NCBI GenBank assembly: GCA_015231885.1
Contig: JADGAT010000018.1
Location: 1 to 62,379, forward strand
Length of the DNA stretch: 62,379 bases
From: SAR324 cluster bacterium
Lineage (GTDB): Bacteria; SAR324; NAC60-12
Reading direction: 5' to 3'
In this document: positions 1 to 9,429 of the stretch, piece by piece
Numbering within the stretch: the first letter of the stretch is position 1
Layout of the letters: every line of letters begins with the position of its first letter
Made by a program: the position numbers and the translations under genes
Notes under the pieces: model-generated
What the model was told of the DNA's origin: nothing
Database searches by the model: none
The model's input: the letters and a program-made list of their open reading frames with translations, nothing else

Positions 1-1195
1 CTGGAATGACATCGTTTTTCAACTCTAGATTCATATAGGTTATGTAATTTTTTGTTCATAATATGGTCCCACAGCATCGCAAATGCGAACAAGACAAAAC
101 ACTTTGTGTCCGATCGGTTTGCTGATGCAGCGGCACGCTTAAATAATAAATTTTATATACTTGCATATCACGTCCAATGTTAAGCATCACAGATTACGTA
201 TGCCTGCTGATGCGGTCTTCCAACGACAAGCCTGGGGCGAGACGCTCGAAGGCTGATCAAAACAGAATCATGCACCTCAAGAGACCTTACAGAAGTTCTA
301 TTGAGACTCTGATCATTTGACCCATTACGTACCAATCCACAATCAGAAATGCCTACTGAGTGCGCTGGTGTAACGAAATCAAGTCCATTGATTTCTGTGG
401 AGCCGCACCAGTGATAGGGACTTTCGGATGTAAGCCGGGAATACGATTTATTATCTAAGATCTTTCACAAAATAATTGTATTTAGAGAAGCTAGACCCTA
501 CAGGGTGCATCATAAGCTCCATGGAGGAAAGAATCCGTGGTATATCTTCTCAATTTTAGTTTAGCATGGTTTTACAATCGCAACAAAGGCCAACGCAGCT
601 GCTTGTACTCTTTGTTGCCATGTCATCATCCTACACATCTGGTGAAATAAAGCACAATGGTCTGGTAGACTCAATGCGGGTATCCTGGGACTTGAGATCC
701 ATTTTCAGGGTCATCCACAACGGGAACGCCTGCTGGGCGATCCTCTGTTTTCGCAGGAATAATAAGTTTATAAAACCAATCCGCTGTTAAGAACAGCACT
801 TCATAATATTTTTCCAGCATGTGTGTTTTTACTTCTTCGACATGTTTGGATTCTATAATCTCTAATTTGGGACATTTATTGCTTAATACTATGCGAACAT
901 ACAGCAATACAGACAACTTCAGCATCATTCCAGTCGGTGTGACATTGAGACGGTGTCCAGTTGGCCTTGCATGTGAGCATATGCAAATATATCTAATTTA
1001 TGAGAGTACCTGCAGTGGCGTCATGGCGACAGATCACTCTCCTTATGATAACATTGAGTTTGTGTGTTATTGTTACATGATGAATCAACACTTGTTTGCT
1101 AATGGAATTTTTCTTTTGTTCTATTATCGGTATGTGGTGGGAAAACTTGAGAAGATTTATTCATTTTTTTTAATTAGCTCTGTACGGGATATTTT
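1..1195. other. Stretch without a convincing gene
   Basis: I find no open frame here that looks like a complete protein. Frames on both strands are short and compositionally odd. A minus-strand frame at 671-928 has a plausible protein texture in its second half (EVKTHMLEKYYEVLF, then a Pro/Asp-rich end) and may be a decayed fragment. The 126-codon plus frame at 819-1199 is rich in Cys, Tyr and Ile and resembles nothing known to me. A nested inverted repeat at 363-413 is listed separately. The stretch reads like degraded or untranslated DNA. Confidence 0.55.
363..413. other. Nested inverted repeat, possible structured RNA
   Basis: Outer arms CGCTGGTG (363-370) and CACCAGTG (406-413) pair over 8 bp with one G-U wobble. 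Inside them GAAATCAA (375-382) and TTGATTTC (388-395) pair perfectly around a 5-nt loop. The two helices are coaxial in plan. No start codon with a ribosome site follows closely, so a cis-regulatory role cannot be assigned. It may be a small RNA or a relic. Confidence 0.35.
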
Positions 1196-2020
1196 ATGAA
1201 AAGTGCTGGCACCATAATAATGGCTCTTTATTTTTCTTGTGTGTCTATTTTTGCCAATGATTTTAAGCAACCCGATGATGGGTTGACATTTGGCGCAATA
1301 ACAAAGATCAATCAGGAAGTGCAACTAATTTATGAGAATACCCTGAAAGACAACATGAGACAATACATTCAGGGGAAATTGAAATTTACTGATAGAATTT
1401 GCCAAATTCGAGATCCACAAACGGGTTGCTTGACCTTCTCAAAACGACCCGGATTTTGGAGTTTGCGGGCTGATTTGATAACTTCTGAAGCAGTGAAATT
1501 GCGAGGCTTTCATAAATTGATTTTCAATCGATACACCAACAAGAAAAGAACCCTTCATCTCTATGATTCACGGGGTCGGGTGATCCAGTTTCCATTCCGG
1601 CAGGGACGTGTTCAAAATCCTATTGTCCCCCTGGGAAAATCAAAAATTTCATATGAGAAAATTGAAAATATTGTTTTTGAGATGAAGTACATCTATAATA
1701 CATTGAAACCAGCAATGGATCATTATTCAGGAGAGCAGTGGGATTATCCTCTAAACCGATGTGATCGAAATCTTTTGTCTTTAGGATGTGTCTCTTATCA
1801 GAAAAGTTCGGATCTCCGCATAATCTTTGTGAAGCTGAATCAGCAAACAGCATCACAATTATTTGGTTTTTCTCAAATATATTATCGCAACCGTCTTGAC
1901 GGATTGGGAGAATTGGAGTTGAGTGCTCACCGCCGGCGAACGATCTTTTTTCCTATTACCAATGGCCGCCTGGAAGATGTTTTTATTCCAATGCATGTCG
2001 CTGACACGCTGCAGCAATAA
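1196..2020 (+). CDS. Secreted protein with an internal duplication, function unknown
   Basis: This 274-residue protein has a short signal-peptide-like N terminus (Met, two polar residues, Lys, then a hydrophobic run ending near residue 20), so export is likely. Residues about 33-145 and 155-268 appear to be two copies of one unit. Each has a helical start, a Cys pair (DRICQ...TGCLTF and NRCDR...LGCVSY), a central block around an F-x-K/S-x-I/Q-x-Y/F-x-x-R segment, and a G-R-x-x-x-x-I-x-P-L/M ending. The paired cysteines suggest one disulfide per unit in the periplasm. I recognise no family. The next gene starts about 30 bases downstream without strong ribosome signals. Confidence 0.75.
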   Translation: MKSAGTIIMALYFSCVSIFANDFKQPDDGLTFGAITKINQEVQLIYENTLKDNMRQYIQGKLKFTDRICQIRDPQTGCLTFSKRPGFWSLRADLITSEAVKLRGFHKLIFNRYTNKKRTLHLYDSRGRVIQFPFRQGRVQNPIVPLGKSKISYEKIENIVFEMKYIYNTLKPAMDHYSGEQWDYPLNRCDRNLLSLGCVSYQKSSDLRIIFVKLNQQTASQLFGFSQIYYRNRLDGLGELELSAHRRRTIFFPITNGRLEDVFIPMHVADTLQQ

Positions 2021-2049
2021 GCAGCCTCTTTAGAAAACCATTCAACAAA

Positions 2050-2673
2050 TTGGCGAAAGTCCCGATGTTTCATAAAGTTTATCAGTTGTTTCAAGAAAAG
2101 ACGGTGTCGGGTGCTGTTAATCTGTTGAAACATAAAACGAATGAGCAGCTGGCCCAGCAAAATTTTGCTGCAGCTGAAGCCTCATTGAAAAAAATATTAG
2201 AAATGAATCCGGATGAGGAAGACTCTCTGGTAGCTTTGAGCAAGGTCCTGCTTCAGCAAAATAAATTACAGGAAGGGTATTTGATTCTGCAGAAAACCAT
2301 TGCTGTCAATCCTCAACACAGCGCACTCATTTTACGTTTTGTTGATGCTTCCCAGGGGAGTCAGCAGTTCGAGAAAATAGAAGAGTTGCTCCATGCTGCT
2401 ATTCAAAATGAACCCGATGTGCTAGAATTACGATTGTGCCTGGGACAAATTTTGTTTGAAAAAGGAAAAGTGGCAGAGGCAGAAACAGCACTGGAAGAAA
2501 TTATAAAACGAGATTCGCTTCACTTGGAAGCACATATCGGATTGACTCATTGCTACATCAGTAAAGGAAACAAATCCGAGGCTCTGACGCAGGTTAATAC
2601 AATTCGTCAGTGGGATCAAAAAAGGGCTGATGAGCTGATGTCGGCTATCTATGAAAATGTACAAAATTTTTAA
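2050..2673 (+). CDS. TPR-repeat protein
   Basis: A 207-residue protein built almost wholly of tetratricopeptide-type helix pairs. Segments such as AEASLKKILEMNPDEEDSL and AETALEEIIKRDSLHLEAH show the alternating A-x-x-x-L/I-x-x-x-x-x-x-x-P spacing. No signal peptide or membrane segment is seen, so it is probably a cytoplasmic scaffold for protein-protein contacts. The frame opens with TTG at 2050; an in-frame ATG at 2065 is an equally good start and neither has a clear Shine-Dalgarno. It lies 17 bases upstream of yhbY on the same strand. The partner cannot be deduced from sequence. Confidence 0.75.
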   Translation: MAKVPMFHKVYQLFQEKTVSGAVNLLKHKTNEQLAQQNFAAAEASLKKILEMNPDEEDSLVALSKVLLQQNKLQEGYLILQKTIAVNPQHSALILRFVDASQGSQQFEKIEELLHAAIQNEPDVLELRLCLGQILFEKGKVAEAETALEEIIKRDSLHLEAHIGLTHCYISKGNKSEALTQVNTIRQWDQKRADELMSAIYENVQNF

Positions 2674-2690
2674 CTCTTACCTGAAAGCAT

Positions 2691-2990
2691 ATGCCCCTTT
2701 CTTTAACAGGAAAACAAAGACGGTATCTTCGGCAGCTTGCTCACCCGATGAAACCTCTCATTAATATTGGCAAGAATGGCTTGACCGAAGCATTGTATCA
2801 GCAAATCGATTCCTGCTTACTGCAGCATGAGCTGATTAAAGTCAAACTCCTGGAGTCTTGCCCTGTTGACAAAAAAGAATGTTCCCAAGAAATTTCAGAC
2901 CACACACAATCCTATATTGCTCAGTTGATTGGCAGAACTATTGTACTGTATCGTGCAAAGCCTGAAAAGCCTGTTATTCAATTACCCTAA
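2691..2990 (+). CDS. yhbY: YhbY-type RNA-binding protein (CRM domain)
   Basis: The 99-residue length and sequence match the single-domain CRS1-YhbY (CRM) family. LTGKQRRYLRQLAH near the N terminus and the signature GKNGLTE at about residues 28-34 are characteristic. In other bacteria YhbY associates with pre-50S ribosomal particles, so a role in large-subunit assembly is expected. C-terminal residues (GRTIVLYR) match the final beta strand. It sits between the TPR gene and metG with short gaps (17 and 30 bases), consistent with one transcription unit. Confidence 0.9.
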   Translation: MPLSLTGKQRRYLRQLAHPMKPLINIGKNGLTEALYQQIDSCLLQHELIKVKLLESCPVDKKECSQEISDHTQSYIAQLIGRTIVLYRAKPEKPVIQLP

Positions 2991-3020
2991 CCACGCCTAA
3001 TTCATTATTGTAAAATCCCT

Positions 3021-4937
3021 ATGCCAGACCCATTTTATATCACAACTCCCATTTATTATGTCAATAGCCATCCCCACATTGGGCATGCCTACACCACCAT
3101 TGTCGCCGACATTTTTATCCGTTTTCGCACACTGTTTGGGGAGGAAACCTATTTTTTAACAGGAACGGATGAGCATGGACAAAAAATTGCGGAATCTGCT
3201 GCTCATTCCAATATATCGCCTCAGGAGTTTGTGGATAAGATGTCGCAGGAATTTCGGGATTTATGGCCTCACCTCCATATTGAAAACGATCAGTTCATCC
3301 GCACAACCGATCCGGAGCATAAGGCGTTAGTACAAAGGGCATTGCAGTATATCTATGATAAAGATGAAATTTACCTCAAGCAGTACGAAGGGCTTTATTG
3401 CGTAGGATGTGAACGGTTCATGGATGAAGATGAATTGATCGAAGGGCTGTGCCCCGATCATCAAAAAGCCCCTCAACAGTACCAGGAAGAAAATTATTTT
3501 TTCAAAATGAGTGCTTATCAGAATTGGTTGGTGCAAACGATTGAAAAAAATGAGGATTGGATTTATCCACAGCGCTATCGTAATGAGGTGCTGCAGATGT
3601 TGAAAAAACCATTGGATGACTTGTGTATTTCCCGTCCAAAGACCCGTCTGACGTGGGGGATTGAACTACCGTTTGACACGAATTTTGTAACCTATGTCTG
3701 GTTTGATGCGCTTTTGAATTATCCCAATGCACTGGATTGGCCCAATGGAGAACTGTATAAGAAATACTGGCCTAACGCGCATCACATGATTGGCAAAGAT
3801 ATCCTGAAAACTCATGCCATTTATTGGCCCTGCATGCTCAAGGCTGCTGAGCTGCCGGTTTTTAAAAAACTGGTGGTTCACGGCCATTGGAAAAGTGAAG
3901 ATTCCAAGATGAGTAAATCATTAGGAAATGTAGTCGACCCGTTAGTCATGAAAGACAGAGTGGGAGTGGATGCCTTGCGTTATTTTTTGGCAAGAAACAT
4001 GAGTTTTGGTGATGATGCCAATTTCACGGAAGAATTGATGGTCACCCGTTATAATGGGGATTTGGCAAATAATATTGGCAACTTGATCAACCGCAGTATC
4101 AGCATGAGTTGCAAAAATTTTGAGAACCAGATTCCTCCCAAAGGCGAATTTGGAGACTTGGAACAGGAACTTCATCGTTCTTTCATGGAAGGTATTGAGG
4201 AAGTCAAAGACTACCTGTTGAGTTTTTATTTGCACCGGGCACTGGAAAAAATTGCTTTCATGAGCAGCCTGGTGAATAAGTATCTGGATACAGCCGCACC
4301 ATGGAAATTAGCCAAGCAGGAAAGTGATCGCAAACGGTTGGGCACAGTCCTGTACACCGCACTGGATGCCGTACGCATCATTGTTCAGCTGTTGGCTCCT
4401 GTCATGCCGAAAAAAATGGAAGAAGCCTGGCAGTCGCTGGGACTGCCTCTGGCACAGATCACGGAGGCACAATTTGACATTGGGGTGCTGCCGGAAGGAT
4501 TGACCTTACCGAAACCTGCTCCTTTATTTCCAAAAGTTAAAGCGATTGTACCTGCTGAACCTGATAAAAAACAGCTTGAGGAAAAAACGAATACAAACGA
4601 ACCGGAGTCCTCAGAAATAACAATTGATCAGTTTTGTAAAATGGAGTTAAAAGTGGGTAAAGTCCTTTCTTCTGAAAGAGTCAAAAAATCAGATAAGCTG
4701 CTGCATTCTCAAATTGATCTGGGAGAAGAAAAACCGCGCTCAATTGTCTCTGGAATTGCAGAATTTTATTCTCCAGAATCCCTGGTCGGAAAAACGGTGA
4801 TGGTGGCCAGCAACCTAAAACCCGTTAAGTTGCGAGGGGTGCTTTCAGAAGGAATGATTTTGTGCACCGATGATGGGACACAGTTAACCCTGGTGGAACC
4901 TTCTGCAGAAGCTGCTCCAGGAACAATGATCCGATAG
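3021..4937 (+). CDS. metG: Methionyl-tRNA synthetase with C-terminal tRNA-binding domain
   Basis: This 638-residue class I synthetase charges tRNA-Met in the cytoplasm. The HIGH motif is at residues 19-22 and KMSKS at about 296-300. A zinc-knuckle insertion begins CVGC (about residue 129) and continues with a C-P-D-H element, so metal ligands look partly Cys and partly His. The anticodon-binding helical domain follows. Residues from about 535 form a Trbp111-like OB-fold (ITIDQFCKMELKVGKVL...KLRGVLSEGMIL), which dimerises MetG and aids tRNA binding. The length fits the long form of the enzyme. The next gene, hemN, begins within about ten bases of the stop. Confidence 0.97.
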   Translation: MPDPFYITTPIYYVNSHPHIGHAYTTIVADIFIRFRTLFGEETYFLTGTDEHGQKIAESAAHSNISPQEFVDKMSQEFRDLWPHLHIENDQFIRTTDPEHKALVQRALQYIYDKDEIYLKQYEGLYCVGCERFMDEDELIEGLCPDHQKAPQQYQEENYFFKMSAYQNWLVQTIEKNEDWIYPQRYRNEVLQMLKKPLDDLCISRPKTRLTWGIELPFDTNFVTYVWFDALLNYPNALDWPNGELYKKYWPNAHHMIGKDILKTHAIYWPCMLKAAELPVFKKLVVHGHWKSEDSKMSKSLGNVVDPLVMKDRVGVDALRYFLARNMSFGDDANFTEELMVTRYNGDLANNIGNLINRSISMSCKNFENQIPPKGEFGDLEQELHRSFMEGIEEVKDYLLSFYLHRALEKIAFMSSLVNKYLDTAAPWKLAKQESDRKRLGTVLYTALDAVRIIVQLLAPVMPKKMEEAWQSLGLPLAQITEAQFDIGVLPEGLTLPKPAPLFPKVKAIVPAEPDKKQLEEKTNTNEPESSEITIDQFCKMELKVGKVLSSERVKKSDKLLHSQIDLGEEKPRSIVSGIAEFYSPESLVGKTVMVASNLKPVKLRGVLSEGMILCTDDGTQLTLVEPSAEAAPGTMIR

Positions 4938-4947
4938 GTTGATTGTC

Positions 4948-6330
4948 ATGAAAGATTATGCAGAAGTGACTCTGGAAATGATCAATCGATACAATCGGCC
5001 AGGTCCTCGCTATACCAGCTATCCTACAGTACCAGCCTGGAAAAATGGATCCTTTGCTGAAGATTACACACATTATCTTCAACGTGAAGGGCAGCAGGAC
5101 ACGCCGCTTTCTTTGTATGTTCACATTCCTTTTTGCAGTCGTCTTTGTACCTATTGCGGCTGCAATCATTTCATCACACGCAGTGTCTGTCTGGTGGATG
5201 AATATTTGGATACACTGGAACTGGAACTGAAGCAGACGGCTTTGCATTTAGAAAATCGCAAGACCATTCAGCAGTTTCATTTAGGAGGGGGCACCCCCAC
5301 TCATTTGGATATCCCGCAGCTTCAGAGGCTGCATCAGATGGTTTCTGAATATTTTGACTTTGCGCCAGATGGTGAAATGGCACTGGAAGCCCATCCTCGT
5401 GTGACCACAAATGACCAGTTGGAACTGCTGTATGAATTGGGTTTTCGACGCATCAGCTTTGGGGTGCAGGATCTGGACTCTCAGGTTCAGCACGCCATCA
5501 ATCGTGACCAAACTATTGAACAAACTCAGCGTACTTTCTACAAATCCAGGGAATTGGGATATTCCAGTATCAATATTGATCTGGTCTATGGGTTGCCTCG
5601 CCAGACGGTGGAAACATTTGAACATACAATGGCGATTGTCAATGAAATGAGACCAGACCGATTGGCAATTTATAATTTTGCCTACATTCCCAATATGTTC
5701 AGTGCTCATGAACGTGCCATTCAGGATAACGATCTGCCTGATCCTGAATCCAAGGTGGCAATTTATCTGGCGTCTATTCGTTTTTTTACACAAGTGGGTT
5801 ACCGTATGATTGGCATGGACCATTATGCGTTAGAAACGGATGAACTCACCGTTGCTCAGAACAATTACACATTGCATCGTAATTTCATGGGGTACACCAC
5901 CTTACGGGGATTATCTCAAATTGGGATTGGTGTTTCTTCCATCTCCGATTTCGGAAATGGGTATTTTCAAAATGAGAAAGATCTCCAATCCTACATGCAG
6001 AAAATAAAGGAAGGTGAAATTCCAACGATTCGGAAAAAGACTCTGGATGCTGATGATATGTTACGCCGTGAAGTGATCGAAACCCTCATGTGCCAATGCC
6101 AGCTGTCCGTCTCTGAAATTGAAGAAAACTATCAAGTGTCCTTTCCTCAATACTTTGCCAATGAATGGGAAACTATGAAAGCCTTTGAAGCAGAAGGGCT
6201 TCTCGAATTCCGGGGAAACACGCTGCAGCTCACGAAATTAGGCATCCTTTTCATGAGAAATGTAGCCATGCCATTTGACCGATATCTTCAGTCCATGGGG
6301 ACGAATCGTCATTTCTCGAAAACCGTTTAA
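4948..6330 (+). CDS. hemN: Oxygen-independent coproporphyrinogen III oxidase
   Basis: This radical-SAM enzyme converts coproporphyrinogen III to protoporphyrinogen IX in anaerobic heme synthesis. From the ATG at 4948 (460 residues) the iron-sulfur motif is C63-x3-C67-x2-C70 followed by G-C72, as in true HemN rather than HemW. Other hallmarks are GPRYTSYPT near the N terminus, HLGGGTPT after the cluster loop, and the YNFAYIP segment. A TTG two codons upstream of the ATG (4939) is open but less likely. Its position right behind metG suggests co-transcription. The presence of hemN indicates that the organism faces low-oxygen conditions. Confidence 0.95.
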   Translation: MKDYAEVTLEMINRYNRPGPRYTSYPTVPAWKNGSFAEDYTHYLQREGQQDTPLSLYVHIPFCSRLCTYCGCNHFITRSVCLVDEYLDTLELELKQTALHLENRKTIQQFHLGGGTPTHLDIPQLQRLHQMVSEYFDFAPDGEMALEAHPRVTTNDQLELLYELGFRRISFGVQDLDSQVQHAINRDQTIEQTQRTFYKSRELGYSSINIDLVYGLPRQTVETFEHTMAIVNEMRPDRLAIYNFAYIPNMFSAHERAIQDNDLPDPESKVAIYLASIRFFTQVGYRMIGMDHYALETDELTVAQNNYTLHRNFMGYTTLRGLSQIGIGVSSISDFGNGYFQNEKDLQSYMQKIKEGEIPTIRKKTLDADDMLRREVIETLMCQCQLSVSEIEENYQVSFPQYFANEWETMKAFEAEGLLEFRGNTLQLTKLGILFMRNVAMPFDRYLQSMGTNRHFSKTV

Positions 6331-6633
6331 TTTGAGAAATCTTTCCATTTTTTATTGAATTCTTCTTCTCATCATAATGCAAGCAACTTTAGCATGGACA
6401 ATGTAGTCCCAATTCGGTATTTTCTAATACATTCTCAGCATCCTCATCAGATCCATGGTTCTGATCGACTATTGGAATTCTGACTTAAGGGTGCATTCTT
6501 GGCCATCCTCCATAATGGTGAGAGGGGGCTACTAGTTTTTTATGAGTGCCGTCAGTGCACTACTGTTAATCAGATTGTATGATATACAATAAATACAGCA
6601 AGCAATGTTTTAAGTGTTTAAATAGGAGAAAAA
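6331..6633. other. 303-bp intergenic region upstream of ppdK
   Basis: No coding frame is seen. The distal part contains the perfect inverted repeat listed at 6574-6590 and an A-rich leader with the ribosome site TAGGAGA just before the ppdK ATG. I could not identify a riboswitch or small RNA in the rest. Confidence 0.6.
6574..6590. promoter_or_regulatory. Candidate operator upstream of ppdK
   Basis: ATTGTAT-GAT-ATACAAT is a perfect 7-bp inverted repeat with a 3-bp centre, 44 bases before the ppdK start. The TTGTAT/ATACAA arms resemble operators used by GntR-type dimeric repressors, but no regulator gene is adjacent. The site also overlaps plausible -10 sequence, so binding would block transcription. 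Confidence 0.45.
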
Positions 6634-9231
6634 ATGGCTAAACGTGTATATTTATTTAACGAAGGCAGCAAAGATGACCGTCAGCTCTTAGGAGGCAAGG
6701 GGGCCAATTTATGCGAAATGACCAATCTTGGGTTGCCGGTTCCCTTTGGGTTCATTGTGACAACCCCAACCTGCAATGACTTTTTTGATCAGGGTAAAAA
6801 CCTGCCTGATGGGTTGATGGATGAATGTCGAAATGCCCTCAAAATCGTTGAGGACAAAATGGGAGCCCAATTTGGAAATCCTGATAATCCTTTATTGTTT
6901 TCAGTCCGTTCCGGAGCACCGATCTCGATGCCAGGGATGATGAATACCATTCTGAACCTTGGGTTGAATGATGAAATAGCGGAAGGGATGGCAAAAAAAA
7001 CCAATAACCCCAGGTTTGCTTATGATTCGTATCGCCGCTTCATCCAGATGTTTGCTGATGTGGTACTGGAAGTGGACAACGACAAGTTTGAAGAGGCACT
7101 GGATAGCTATAAAGAGTCCAAGGGATATAAGTTTGATGTCGATATGCAGGCAGATGACTGGAAAGCGTTGGTAAAGACTTATAAAACACTCGTTGACTTT
7201 CCGACTGACCCCTTTGTACAGCTCGAACTGGCCATTAAGGCGGTATTTGAATCATGGTTCACTCCACGAGCCGGTGTGTATCGAGAAATGAATCGTATTC
7301 CTGATACTCTGGGCACGGCAGTAAACATTCAGTCGATGGTGTTTGGTAACTTTGGAGACGACTCAGGTTCTGGTGTGTGTTTTACCAGAAATCCCTCCAA
7401 CGGAGATAATATCTTTTATGGAGAATTCCTGACAAATGCTGCTGGAGAAGATGTGGTGGCTGGAACCAGGACACCAGAACCCATTGAGAATATGAAAACC
7501 ACGATGCCTCAGATGTATGAAGAACTGTATGCCATCCAAGACAAGTTGGAAAAGCATTATCGTGATATGCAGGATATGGAATTCACCATCCAGGAGAGCC
7601 GACTTTACATTTTGCAAACCCGAAGTGGGAAGAGAACAGGTCGTGCCGCCGTTAAGACGGCCGTAGATATGGTTGCAGAAGGTTTGATCGATGAAAAAGA
7701 AGCTCTGATGAGAGTCGAGCCCGGCCATATTGATGCATTCCTCCACCCAATGATAGATCCAAACGCGACCAGGGATGTAATTGCTAAAGGTCTTCCGGCA
7801 AGTCCAGGCGGGGCCACAGGTCATATCGTCTATTCTGCAGATGAGGCCGTGGAAGTAGCAGAAACTGGTAAATCCGTAATTTTGGTTCGTCGAGAGACCA
7901 CGCCAGAAGATATTCATGGAATGAAAGTTGCCGCAGGAATTTTAACAGAATTGGGTGGGATGACTTCTCATGCTGCTGTTGTTGCTCGCGGCATGGGCGT
8001 TTGTGCAATTACCGGATGTGATGAAATTAAGTTGGATTATGCTGCTGGTACCATGAAAGCTGGTGGAAAAACATACAAACGAGGAGATGTTATCACCCTG
8101 GACGGATCAACAGGTGAAGTGATGGAGGGAGACATTCCCAAAGTAGAAGCCAGCGGAAGTGAGGATTTTCAAACTTTGCTCGGTTGGGCCGATAAGTACC
8201 GCCGCCTCAAAATCCGGGCCAATGCTGAAACTCCGGAAGATGCAGGAAAAGCTAGAGAATTGGGAGCAGAAGGTATTGGATTGTGTCGCACCGAGCATAT
8301 GTTCTTTGATTCCAGCCGGATTGATGTCATTCGATCTATGATCCTGTCGGAGACCAAAGAAGAAAGACAAACGCACCTGGACAAGCTGTTTGAGTTCCAA
8401 AAAGAAGACATGAAGGCTCTTTTCAAAACAATGGAAGGCTTTGAAGTAACCATCCGACTGCTCGATCCTCCTTTGCATGAGTTCTTGCCTCATAATGATG
8501 ACGAGATCAGTGCCTTATCAGGAAGAATCGGAATGAGCGCTGATAAAATTAAGGAACAGGTGACCAGTCTCCACGAATTCAATCCGATGCTGGGTTTCAG
8601 AGGATGCCGTTTAGCTGTTGTTTATCCTGAAATCACTCGAATGCAGGCTCAAGCGATCATCACCGCAGCAATTGAACTCCAGGAAGAAGGTTTGAATGTT
8701 ATTCCTGAGATCATGATCCCACTGGTCGTCACTGTACGGGAAATTCGAATGATTGCCAAAAATATCGATGAGTCCATCAAGGAAGTTCTCCAGAAGAAGG
8801 GGGTATCAATCACTTATCGAATCGGAACAATGATCGAGACTCCAAGAGCGTCGCTGACGGCTCATCGAATTGCTCCCGAAGTTGAATTCATGAGTTTTGG
8901 AACCAACGATTTGACTCAGATGACTTTTGGGTTTTCTCGTGATGATATCGGTAAGTTCTTACCAGACTATCTTGGGCACAAAATCCTGGATGTGGACCCC
9001 TTTGTCTCAGTCGATCCTTATGGTGTCGGGCGATTGGTAAAAATGACGATAGAAGACAGTTCCCAGAAAAAAGCAGGCCTGAAGTTTGGAATCTGCGGGG
9101 AGCATGGAGGTGATCCGCATTCCATCCAATTTTTTCATGATGCTGGCTTGAATTATGTATCCTGTAGCCCTTTCCGAGTTCCTGTTGCTCGAGTTGCGGC
9201 GGCACAAGCTAATCTCAGATCAACTAACTAA
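6634..9231 (+). CDS. ppdK: Pyruvate, phosphate dikinase
   Basis: PPDK interconverts pyruvate, ATP and phosphate with phosphoenolpyruvate, AMP and pyrophosphate. At 865 residues the protein is full length. The N-terminal ATP-grasp domain shows GGKGANLCEM and SVRSGAPISMPGMM. The central swivelling domain carries the phospho-accepting histidine H446 in GGMTSHAAVVARGMG. The C-terminal TIM barrel carries the catalytic Cys at about 821 in GICGEHGGDP. The ribosome site AGGAGA is well placed before the ATG. It is followed by a hairpin and stands as a single-gene unit. It serves gluconeogenesis or pyrophosphate-based glycolysis. Confidence 0.97.
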   Translation: MAKRVYLFNEGSKDDRQLLGGKGANLCEMTNLGLPVPFGFIVTTPTCNDFFDQGKNLPDGLMDECRNALKIVEDKMGAQFGNPDNPLLFSVRSGAPISMPGMMNTILNLGLNDEIAEGMAKKTNNPRFAYDSYRRFIQMFADVVLEVDNDKFEEALDSYKESKGYKFDVDMQADDWKALVKTYKTLVDFPTDPFVQLELAIKAVFESWFTPRAGVYREMNRIPDTLGTAVNIQSMVFGNFGDDSGSGVCFTRNPSNGDNIFYGEFLTNAAGEDVVAGTRTPEPIENMKTTMPQMYEELYAIQDKLEKHYRDMQDMEFTIQESRLYILQTRSGKRTGRAAVKTAVDMVAEGLIDEKEALMRVEPGHIDAFLHPMIDPNATRDVIAKGLPASPGGATGHIVYSADEAVEVAETGKSVILVRRETTPEDIHGMKVAAGILTELGGMTSHAAVVARGMGVCAITGCDEIKLDYAAGTMKAGGKTYKRGDVITLDGSTGEVMEGDIPKVEASGSEDFQTLLGWADKYRRLKIRANAETPEDAGKARELGAEGIGLCRTEHMFFDSSRIDVIRSMILSETKEERQTHLDKLFEFQKEDMKALFKTMEGFEVTIRLLDPPLHEFLPHNDDEISALSGRIGMSADKIKEQVTSLHEFNPMLGFRGCRLAVVYPEITRMQAQAIITAAIELQEEGLNVIPEIMIPLVVTVREIRMIAKNIDESIKEVLQKKGVSITYRIGTMIETPRASLTAHRIAPEVEFMSFGTNDLTQMTFGFSRDDIGKFLPDYLGHKILDVDPFVSVDPYGVGRLVKMTIEDSSQKKAGLKFGICGEHGGDPHSIQFFHDAGLNYVSCSPFRVPVARVAAAQANLRSTN

Positions 9232-9246
9232 TCATTCTGCATATCA

Positions 9247-9276
9247 ACTATCCCGCTCCGGCGGGGTAGTTCCTTT
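9247..9276 (+). terminator. Likely terminator after ppdK
   Basis: ACTATCCCGC and GCGGGGTAGT (9247-9256 and 9261-9270) form a 10-bp GC-rich stem with one G-U pair and a 4-nt loop. It lies 16 bases after the ppdK stop and is followed by a short T-rich stretch (TCCTTTC), so it is an imperfect intrinsic terminator. Confidence 0.6.
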
Positions 9277-9429
9277 CTACAAAATTTTGAACCCCCCACT
9301 CCTATTTTTAGAGACTATACATGTCCAGAAAGGTTTTTTCTTAAAGTTTTTCCTACTTTAGGGGGGTGAGGGGGATTTAGATAAACTATTCTAGAGAACT
9401 CTATCAAATTTATTTTGAGGTAATTTTCC

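Noticed and set aside
363..460. Cobalamin riboswitch upstream region
   Set aside because: Only fragments of the usual core are seen (GGTG, AAATC, a late AAGCCGGGA), the conserved central elements are not in order, and no B12-related gene follows.
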